Positions 1 through 5,600 of a DNA stretch of 5,600 bases are shown here, in pieces. A model generated the notes under the pieces. The model was not told where the DNA came from, did no database searches, and saw nothing but the letters and a program-made list of their open reading frames with translations. The position numbers and the translations under genes were made by a program. This stretch comes from an uncultured Christensenellaceae bacterium. GTDB lineage: Bacteria; Bacillota; Clostridia; Christensenellales; Pumilibacteraceae. The stretch lies in NCBI GenBank assembly GCA_910588315.1, contig CAJUQF010000002.1:4239-9838 (forward strand), read 5' to 3'. The stretch's first letter is position 1. The number at the start of each line of letters is the position of its first letter.

Positions 1-300
1 GCCTTGGAACGCCGACACTCCTATTTTAGTAAGATTATTATATCCAAGTACATTAACAAGTGCGCCGCATCCGTTAAATGCACTGTTGCCCAACTGTACC
101 GGACGCCCGTTAAAGTTTACAGATGTAAGATTAGTCGCACCGTAGAACGGACTGTTGGACGCGCTTGATGCATCGGTTATGGTAAGCGCTTTATCACTTG
201 CTTCGAATACAACGCTTGTAAGGGAAGCTATCCCGTTTGCTTTACAGTTCGCAAATGCAGTGTTGGCAATCGACGTGATATTTGCCGGTATGTTTAAGGA
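1..300 (-). repeat. Multi-LRR super-repeat copy 3 (truncated by the window edge)
   Basis: Residues 1767-1866. SLNIPANITSIANTAF, an insert-bearing unit VVFEASDKALTITDASSAS ending NSPFYGA, LTSVNFNGRPVQLGNSAF, and the variant unit VNVLGYNNLTKIGVSAF. This is the same order as copy 2. The remainder of the copy should lie just left of position 1. Confidence 0.72.
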
Positions 301-3300
301 AACGAGTCCCGTCCCGTTAAACGCACCGGACGGTATAGTCGTCAGTTTATTGGGAATAACAATAGTATTCAATGACGAACAGCCGTAGAACACATTGGTG
401 CCTAATGTTGTAACGGCGGATAGATTCAATTCATAATCGTCGTCGGCTGCCGTAGATTTTCCGATGAGTGCGGAGCAATTATAAAACGCGTAATTCCCGA
501 TAGAAGTGATATTTTGCACGTTCAATAACTTTTGAAGCGACTTATTTCCATAAAACGCATAGTTGCCTACGGTAACGCTCCTGCCTCCGAAATCTACGGT
601 TTCAAGTTTTGAGCAGTTCCCGAACGGAGCACTGCCGGAAGTTCCGTTCGTTACTGTCAACGGCTTAGAGTCCTTAACATTTTCGAATGTAACCGTATTA
701 AGCGAAGCGCATCCGTTAAACGCATACGTACCTATGGACGTTACATTCGCCGGGATAGTAATACTCGCCAGTCCCGAGTTTCTAAACATATAATTTCCGA
801 TCGCAGTAAGCCCATTCATGCCCGTAACTTGTTGTAATCCGGTACAGCCGTCAAACAAATAAGTACCCACCGTTTTAACGCTTTCCGGGATATTTACGCT
901 TGTAAGTCCCGTGCAACCTTTAAATGCATAGTTGCCCAACTTTGTTACTTTGGAAGGAATAGTAAATGCCCCTAACGGCTTACGATATTGGAAAACATAG
1001 GCTCCGATTTCGGTTATATTATCTATACCTTGAATTGTAGTCAGTTTCGACGATCCGGTAAAAGAAGAAGTATCGGCAAACAGGTAATTAGGCAACTTGG
1101 ACAGTCTGTTACCCAAATCAACAGTTTCTAATTTTGCGCAATTCTTAAACGGGAAATTGCTTGATCCGGCAACAAATGTCAAATCTTCCTTGCCCGGCAA
1201 TAATGTCACGGTCTTAAGCTCCGAACAACCTGTAAACATATCACCGTTTTGCGATCCGGTGCCGAGAGTAGTTATACTTCCCGGCAACGTTATCGATCCA
1301 AGCATGGTGCAATAGTTGAATGAGCCGCGCCCTATCGATTTTATGTTATAAACAGATGAAGTTTCACCGCTCTCGGACGTAATAGTCTGTTGTTCGAACT
1401 GCACCGTTTCGAGTGAAGAACAATTTTGGAACACATAATCGCCCAATGACGTTACTTTATTTGGAATACGTATCGAACCGAGCAACGAACAACCGCTGAA
1501 CAGGTATGACGGGAATGCGGATAACTTGTCGTAATTATCGGGGAAAGATACGCTCGCGAGCTGAGTACAACCTTCAAACGCACGCTGTCCTAAGGTAGTG
1601 ACTTGACTGCCGGACTGGAATGTGACGCTCTCGAGCGCACTGTTTGCGAACGCGCTTTCGCCTATCGTGATCTTGACATCGCTCGACGGGAATATCAAAC
1701 GCTTTAAATGTTTGTTTCCGGCAAAAGCCTTTGCAGATATCTCCTTAACATTAGTAGGCACTGTATATTCTACTGCATCGTTCGCCATGGAATACTCTTT
1801 GAGTACGCCGTCAACTATAGTAACATACTTGGGATAAGATATCTCCTCGCCGCCGTCAGAGTAAGAGTTTACGGTAGTCGGAACAGGGCAACCGAGTGTC
1901 GATATATATTTTGCACAAGCCGTAGGGATCGTCAAACTGTTCAAACCCTCGACTTTACTAAACACATTATCGCCCATCTCGGTAAGTTTCTCAGGCAATT
2001 TTATAGTTGTGATCTTTGTTTCCTTAAATGCTTCTTTACCTATTTTGGTAAGATCGCATCCGGGCTTAAACTCTATGTTTCCGAGATTTTTACAACCGTC
2101 GAATGCGTTTGTGCCTATTTCACTCAATCTCTTGGGGAAAGTTATTGTCCTTAACGGACGCTCCGCATATGTCAGTTTCATTTGAAACGAATTATTCTTG
2201 ATAACAAGCGGTTTAAGCTGCTCAACGTTGCCGCCATAACCGTCGATATCTTCTTCAAACAAGATTTCAGACACATTGCTATTGATAAAAGCACTCTCGC
2301 CTATAATTTCCACTGTTGCAGATATCGTAACGCTGCCGCGTTTTGCAGGCGGGCAATACAACAACGTTTTACCGTCGGCGGTATAAAGTATGCCGTCTAT
2401 AGATTTGACTTCTTCGCCGCCGGTTTCTACCGCAAATGTAGTGAAACTTGAAGATCCGTCCGATGTATCAAATGTATTAGAGTAAGCATAAGACCCGAAA
2501 GCATTAGGATCAGCCGTATCGCTGGTTTTCCCGAATCTCGCCGGCATATTTACAGTCGTCAATTTATGGCAATTACCAAAGGATTGCCTATCCAGCGATA
2601 ATGCTCTTTCGCAATCGCTGTTCGCAGTATAAGTGACGGTTTCCAATGCACTGCAATTATAGAATGCGCTTGCGCCTATACCCGTACCGCCATAATTTAC
2701 GGTTAAATTGGTATTTTTAGTCATTACTCCCGTGGTGCTATTTATTGAAACAGATGTTTCTTTTGCATTAGTTTTGTCCCTGTTCGCCACATTTGCGGGA
2801 ATATTGACCGTACTCAATTTACTGCAACCATAGAATGCATAATCGGGTATATTTTGCAATCTATCAGGCAAACTCAATGTCGTAAGCGACGTCAACCCAC
2901 TGAATACGCCGTAATATTCGGAATCGCCATAATCTCCACCGCCCATGCTTACACCGACAGCTAAAGATAATTCGGCGTCGCCGTCCTCTATCACAAGACT
3001 GGTAAGCGCCGTATTATTACGGAACGCCCCCTGACTGATTTTAGTAACACTGTAAGGGATCGTCAATTCGGTGAGCGCTGTAGCATTCATGAACGAACGA
3101 TATCCGATAGTTGTCAAATCACTCACCTGTTTACCGTTTTCGGTGCGCTTTGCGAACGTCACATTTGACAACATCGTAAGCCCGTAAGAGATACCGTTTG
3201 TAAAAGCATACGAGCCTATCGATTGAACGGTAGACGGGATCGTTATAGAAGTAAGAGATACACACCCGTTAAACATACTGTCCGAAATCTTATTCAATTT

Positions 3301-5600
3301 TTCCGGAAGGTTTATCGATGATAATGCGGAACAGTTATAAAACGCCGCATCGCCGATATTGAGTTCTTTAGTGCGGTTTTGTGCAAACTCCACCGTACGA
3401 AGGCTCGTGCATCCGCCGAAGGCAAGATCGCCTATCTGCGTCACGTTCGCGCCGATCGTTACCTTAGTTATGTTGGTGTTGTTTTGGAAAACGCCGCCAT
3501 TTATGGTCGTCATGGTGTCGGGCAAATTCACTTCACCGGATTTGGTGTACGGGAAGTACACTATGCCGACATAGTCCGTGCCGCTCTCGCCGCCCAATCT
3601 ATATACGACGTCGTCGTACGAATCGTAAGTCGTACTGCGCTCGTCGACCGTCACTCTCGCAAGGTTTTTGCAGCCTGTGAATATACCGTCGCCGAGTTCT
3701 ATTACGTTTGCGGTGATATGCAATGTCGTAAGTCCGGTGCAACCTTTAAACGCATTGTCGCCGAACGAAAGTTCCGCGCCGTTCTCGTCGATCGTCACGT
3801 TTCTGAGCGACGTACACAGTTCAAACGCGTTATTACCCACCGTCTTAAGCGTTTTGGGGAACGTGACGGAAGTAAGGTTTTTGCAGTTTGAGAATACATA
3901 ATTGCCTATCGTCTCGAGATCGCCGAACGTCACCGACGCAAGGTTGGTGCAGTCCGCGAACGCATAATCGGACAATTCGTCGACGCCGCCCGGTACGGCA
4001 AAATTCTTGAGCGAAACGCAGTGATAGAATGCGTTCTTGCCGATAGACGTTACGTTTGCATTGCTTTCTATTTTTATTTCGGACAGCGATACACAGCTCG
4101 CAAAAGCCTGTTCGCCTATCTCGAGCTTGCTGCCTGTACCGCCTTTAACCGTGACTTTTACGAGCGCCGAGCATTCCGCGAACGCATTGTTGTCTATGCT
4201 CGTGATCCAATACGGTATGGTTATCTCGGCAAGGTTGCTCGCCTTATAGAACGAGTACGCGCCTATGCTCGTAACGACGCCGGCGGGGATATCGCACGTG
4301 GTTTTAGCCGACGGGAAGTATACAAGCGTGCGTGTGTCCTTGGATATAAGAAGATCGTTTTGCGCAATGTACTTCGCGCTGTCAGACACTTCCATGGAGA
4401 CCTTGGACATAGCCGTGCAATAGCTGAACATCGTCGCGTCAAAGCTGCTGAGACGCGCGGGGTACGTGATCGAATTTAATTTCGCGCAGCGGTCGAACGC
4501 GCCGGACGCTATGATGAGCGAGTCGGCTTTGGCGCCGTTCGCCGGGTTGAACACTATATCCGTAAGATTGTCGCAGTACGTAAACGCTTTTTCGCGCACG
4601 TTGCGCACGCTCGACGGAATGATTACCGATTTTACTTTTGTCCTGTTGAACGCTTTGGGCGCGATATCCGTTACCGTATCTGGTACGCGATAAACGCTTG
4701 TTTTGCCGACCGGAACGAATTTGAGCTCGCGCTCGCCCGTCGCCTCGTTATTGTAAATGAGCGCGCCGCCGAACGAGCTGTATGCGGGATCGATTACGCC
4801 GTCGACATGATAGATATTGACGTTCACAAGCGATGTGCAATTATTGAACGCGCTACTGTCGACCTCTATCGTTTCCACGCAGTCGGGTATATCTATCGAT
4901 ATAAGCGAACTGCATCCCGAGAACGCATACGCGTCGACGACCAATACCGGAGCTTCGCCGTTTACGCCGTCGTCGTACATATCGGGGACTTTGACGCTCT
5001 TTAAGCCGAGATTGCTTAATTTGTTCGCTTTAACGGCATAGCCGTTGCCGGTCTCGCCTCGATTGAGATAAGTGAATTGGAACGCCGTCTCGTAATGTGC
5101 GTGGACGGTAGCGTCGCTTGCGAGCATCCATACGCCCGTGCTGTTGCCGTTTTCGTCGGTGTACTTTTCGCCGCCTACCGCCGCCGAGTACCAGCCGACA
5201 AAGACCTTTGCTTTGTCCGTCGGTTCGGGTACGGGGAGTTTATACGTGTTTTGTATCTGTACGGTCTCTTCGCCCGTGCTGTCGTCAGGCAATGCGCCCG
5301 CGCCCGCGTCGAGAGCGAGAGTGTAGCGCGCGTTCTGCCAATCGGCGTAATATTTTCTGTCGCTCATGCCGACAAGCGTGTCGCCTTCTTCGAGCTTGCT
5401 TGCGTTGCCCGCAGATCCGCCGATGGCGTCGTACCAGCCGTTGAACTCGCGTCCCACCCATACGGGTACTTTGGACACGTCGATCTTATCGCCCGGAGCG
5501 AGATACTGCGTGTCTATACTCGTGCCGCCGCGGCTGTCGAACTCGACGCTGTATGCGGTGACTTCTATCGTTTCCCAATCGGATTCGGTCGTGCCGTCCG
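1..5600 (-). CDS. Giant BspA-like leucine-rich repeat surface protein with InlB B-repeats (partial at both ends)
   Basis: One minus-strand frame stays open for all 1866 complete codons, with no TAA, TAG or TGA; start and stop both lie outside. Residues 16-170 form two InlB B-like repeats (beta-grasp type). Residues from about 221 to 1866 are BspA/TpLRR-type leucine-rich repeats with the pattern L..V.IP..V..IG..AF..C, about 54 units, broken by five hairpin-like inserts. Residues 1-228 contain no Cys, whereas many LRR units carry one just after the AF motif, as is usual in LRR_5. Members of this family are typically secreted or cell-surface proteins implicated in adhesion to host or other cells. 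That role is inferred here, because no signal peptide, sortase motif or other anchor lies in the window. No catalytic motif is visible. In-frame Met codons (for example residues 78, 158, 207) fall inside domains and are not credible starts. Codon use drifts from GC-rich at the N-terminal side to AT-rich at the C-terminal side. Confidence 0.96.
301..765 (-). repeat. Multi-LRR super-repeat copy 2 (155 residues)
   Basis: Residues 1612-1766. SITIPANVTSIGTYAF, an insert-bearing unit VTFENVKDSKPLTVTNG ending SAPFGNC, LETVDFGGRSVTVGNYAF, the variant unit LLNVQNITSIGNYAF, then TTLGTNVFYGC, a canonical IPNKLTTIPSGAF unit and GTGLV. It lines up with copy 3 over the first 100 residues with only small gaps; 11 of the first 19 aligned residues (SITIP to NGC against SLNIP to ANC) are identical. 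Confidence 0.75.
766..1296 (-). repeat. Multi-LRR super-repeat copy 1 (177 residues)
   Basis: Residues 1435-1611. In order: SITLPGSITTLG, an insert-bearing unit ending NFPFKNC, LETVDLGNRLSKLPNYLF, a variant unit LTTIQGIDNITEIGAYVF, two canonical units, a second variant unit LQQVTGMNGLTAIGNYMF, and the closing NSGLA. It matches copies 2 and 3 in the order of unit types. It is longer because of an extra unit and a short insert (TGSQNGD). Confidence 0.65.
1756..1833 (-). other. Interrupting hairpin insert 5 (shortened VDGVL)
   Basis: Residues 1256-1281. VTIVDGVLKEYSMAND followed by VEYTVP keeps the DGVL strand and the re-entry strand but lacks the 'TL.YYP.GK' half present in the other four. It is the last insert of this kind before the window edge. 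Confidence 0.6.
1834..2319 (-). repeat. LRR block E (about 5 units, degenerate)
   Basis: Residues 1094-1255. Anchors ESAF (F1104), NNSF (F1138, weak), TNAF (F1166), KEAF (F1191) and DNVF (F1213). Only one of the five carries the usual Cys after the anchor (DGC); the others read INS, QMK, KET and SKV. Canonical strands include ITFPKRLSEIGTNAF and IKLPEKLTEMGDNVF. The block is richer in Lys and Glu than its neighbours. After F1213 it fades into a non-LRR stretch with LGCPVPTTVNSYSDGGEE. Confidence 0.75.
2320..2436 (-). other. Interrupting hairpin insert 4 (canonical SIDGILY...LLYCP)
   Basis: Residues 1055-1093. SIDGILYTADGKTLLYCPP then AK is an almost textbook copy of the BspA-like 'SIDGVLYSKDGKTLLYYPAGK' segment, with Cys for the second Tyr. 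It leads into VTISATVEIIGESAF of the next LRR. Confidence 0.88.
2437..3519 (-). repeat. LRR block D (11 units with long loop insertions)
   Basis: Residues 694-1054. Anchors at F704, 727, 753, 776, 800, 836, 859, 899, 922, 980 and 1007. Spacing is irregular: 36 (800-836), 40 (859-899) and 58 (922-980) reflect loop insertions. These include an acidic Gly-rich loop (GGDYGDSEYYG) and a Thr/Asn/Lys-rich stretch around 937-966. The end, about residues 1023-1054, is Ser/Asp/Thr-rich with no LRR pattern (YAYSNTFDTSDGSSSF). The base composition step falls in this block near position 3360. Confidence 0.8.
3520..3654 (-). other. Interrupting hairpin insert 3 (DGVLY/YP.GK-like, expanded)
   Basis: Residues 649-693. 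VTVDERSTTYDSYDDVVY matches the full BspA-like lead-in 'I.VD..N..Y.S.DGVLY', with DD for DG. After an enlarged Gly-rich turn (RLGGESGTD) comes GIVYFPYTK and then VNLP, equivalent to 'TL.YYP.GK....IP'. It is the longest of the five inserts. Confidence 0.8.
3655..4284 (-). repeat. LRR block C (9 units, most regular part)
   Basis: Residues 439-648. Nine anchors at F450, 473, 499, 524, 547, 569, 592, 617 and 640, spaced 22-26 residues. Seven of the nine carry Cys three residues after an AF/VF-type anchor (for example FADC, FSNC, FELC), as expected for the Asn/Cys side of the solenoid. Hydrophobic strand residues are well kept (LTSVTFPKTLKTVGNNAF). This is the best stretch for profile building or structure prediction. 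Confidence 0.9.
4285..4377 (-). other. Interrupting hairpin insert 2 (DGVLY/YP.GK-like)
   Basis: Residues 408-438. AQNDLLISKDTRTLVYFP then SAK and DIP closely follow the BspA-like 'DGVLYSKDG.TLVYYP.GK...IP' pattern, with ND for DG. It is one of the two clearest examples in the array. Confidence 0.8.
4378..4680 (-). repeat. LRR block B (4 units)
   Basis: Residues 307-407 with anchors PKAF (F317), EKAF (F339), SGAF (F368) and ATMF (F391). IPSSVRNVREKAF is a canonical unit. The third unit (from about 347) is a longer 'VF....LII..GAF' type, followed by a unit whose strand is ITYPARLSSF. This pair of unit types recurs later in the protein. Confidence 0.85.
4681..4779 (-). other. Interrupting hairpin insert 1 (DGVLY/YP.GK-like)
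   Basis: Residues 274-306. FGGALIYNN followed by LKFVPVGK and YRVP resembles the 'DGVLY..DG..L..YP.GK....IP' segment that recurs in BspA-like proteins. Val replaces Tyr before the Pro, and the turn is widened by NEATGERE. It replaces the AF anchor of one LRR and leads straight into VTDIAPKAF of the next. Confidence 0.7.
4780..4938 (-). repeat. LRR block A (2 units)
   Basis: Residues 221-273. Two BspA-type units with anchors AYAFSGC (F226) and SSAFNNC (F251), 25 residues apart. Between them lies SLISIDIPDCVETIEV, the usual 'L..I.IP..V..I' strand-turn. The block ends at the first hairpin-type insert. Confidence 0.85.
4939..5088 (-). other. Linker / N-terminal entry to the LRR array
   Basis: Residues 171-220. 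The segment has no Cys and begins FQFTYLNRGETGNG. The part LGLKSVKVPD looks like a first, degenerate LRR strand (L.SV.VP), followed by an acidic loop MYDDGVNGEAP before the first clear AYAFSGC unit. It may form an N-terminal cap of the solenoid. I recognise no named domain. Confidence 0.55.
5089..5328 (-). other. InlB B-type repeat 2, divergent
   Basis: Residues 91-170, starting four residues after the W that ends repeat 1. YTLALDAGAGALP replaces the usual 'Y.V.FD..GG' strand. KLPVPEP and KVFVGWYS supply the 'LP.P....F.GWY' core, and WMLASDATVHAHYE matches the closing 'G..W....D.T..A.W', with Tyr in place of the final Trp. The GAGA substitution for GG and the long Gly/Asn-rich loop (about 141-155) make this copy more divergent than the first. 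It is probably still a folded beta-grasp module, joined directly to the LRR region through a short linker. Confidence 0.75.
5338..5553 (-). other. InlB B-type (Listeria-Bacteroides / Flg_new) repeat 1
   Basis: Residues 16-87. The repeat opens with YSVEFDSRGGT, matching the family's 'Y.V.FD..GGT' strand, continues with a 'L.PGDKI' turn, then REFNGWYD (the 'G..F.GWY' signature), and closes with RKYYADW, matching the typical 'LYAKW' end. Length is close to the usual 65-80 residues. An insert rich in Gly, Ser and Ala lies after the GWYD motif (about 58-66). Repeats of this family act as extracellular spacer or binding modules. DWE at residues 7-9 may be the end of a further repeat outside the window. 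Confidence 0.8.

Larger units (their letters stand above)
1..1755 (-). repeat. LRR block F (23 units, no hairpin inserts, continues past the window)
   Basis: Residues 1282-1866. Twenty-three anchors from F1292 to F1864. Canonical units include IPSKVTKLGNYAFKGC, IPESVKTVGTYLFDGC and IPANVTSIGTYAFNGC. From about residue 1435 the units fall into a larger repeating block, described separately. From F1627 onward the anchor spacing follows long-short-short (32, 24, 22; 33, 22, 22; 36, 23, 23). AT-rich codons dominate: the anchor Phe is TTT in 9 of the last 14 units, against 4 of the first 15 in the array. The array is still running at position 1, so the C-terminus and any anchor lie beyond it. Confidence 0.9.

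Noticed and set aside
902..930. Short near-identical DNA match (gtgcaacctttaaa at 911-924 and 3737-3750) as a possible recombination or mobile-element repeat
   Set aside because: Both copies encode the same FKGCTG LRR motif in frame. A 14-base match is expected from the repeated protein motif and has no flanking inverted or direct repeats.
2224..2253. Possible EF-hand or dockerin-like calcium loop (EEDIDGYGGN, residues 1115-1124)
   Set aside because: Asp at loop positions 1 and 3 fits, but position 12 is Leu rather than Glu/Asp and no paired loop is seen. It is better explained as a Gly-rich loop inside an LRR unit.
3379..3891. Plus-strand open frame of 170 codons
   Set aside because: It lies wholly antisense to well-formed LRR coding sequence. 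Its translation has no recognisable domain and is unusually rich in Arg, Val and Tyr, as expected from reading the repeat triplets backwards.
4021..4479. Plus-strand open frame of 152 codons, and the 148-codon one at 1708-2154
   Set aside because: Both are antisense to the minus-strand LRR frame, with no domain or plausible context. The other shorter plus-strand frames across the window are rejected for the same reason.
5122..5130. In-frame ATG codons at the N-terminal side as alternative gene starts
   Set aside because: They fall inside InlB B-like repeats (for example WMLAS in repeat 2), and coding sequence of the same protein type continues upstream to the window edge.
1..5600. CRISPR array, tandem DNA satellite, or non-coding repeat as the explanation of the periodicity
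   Set aside because: The period is in the protein (22-26 residues with variable length), not in the DNA. Synonymous differences separate the units, and the frame is open throughout.

Overview
The window is filled by a single reading frame on the minus strand. I read every triplet and found no stop in 1866 codons, from 5598 down to 1. Both ends lie outside the window, so the start codon, any signal peptide, the C-terminal anchor, the promoter and the terminator cannot be seen. The protein is a giant repetitive surface-type protein: a BspA-like leucine-rich repeat (LRR_5 / TpLRR) protein with InlB B-type (Listeria-Bacteroides, Flg_new) repeats on the N-terminal side. Residue numbers in this annotation count from the first complete codon in the window (5596-5598 = residue 1).

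Layout in protein order, which is right to left on the map. Two InlB B-like repeats lie at 5089-5553, followed by a short linker (4939-5088). The LRR array then runs to the left edge. I count about 54 units by their 'xxxF' anchor, mostly spaced 22-26 residues. Five non-LRR segments interrupt the array (4681-4779, 4285-4377, 3520-3654, 2320-2436, 1756-1833). They resemble the 'DGVLY...L.YP.GK' hairpin inserts of BspA-like proteins. The last 585 residues have no such insert and instead show a higher-order repeat: three copies of a multi-LRR block (766-1296, 301-765, and 1-300 cut by the edge).

The architecture points to a host-associated or gut bacterium. A Clostridia-type Firmicute is my first guess, because BspA-like LRR plus InlB B-repeats is common there and the base composition is moderate. 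This is an inference at low confidence; Bacteroidetes or other gut phyla are possible, and BspA-like families also occur in eukaryotes such as Trichomonas. Base composition changes along the gene, from about 52% G+C just right of position 3360 to about 43% just left of it, and reaches 67-70% in sampled lines near the right end.

I see no RNA gene, mobile element, CRISPR array, regulatory site or intergenic space. The plus-strand open frames are antisense shadows of the repeats. The protein class is known. The less ordinary signals are the internal organisation of the array (paired unit types, inserts, super-repeat) and the composition step.
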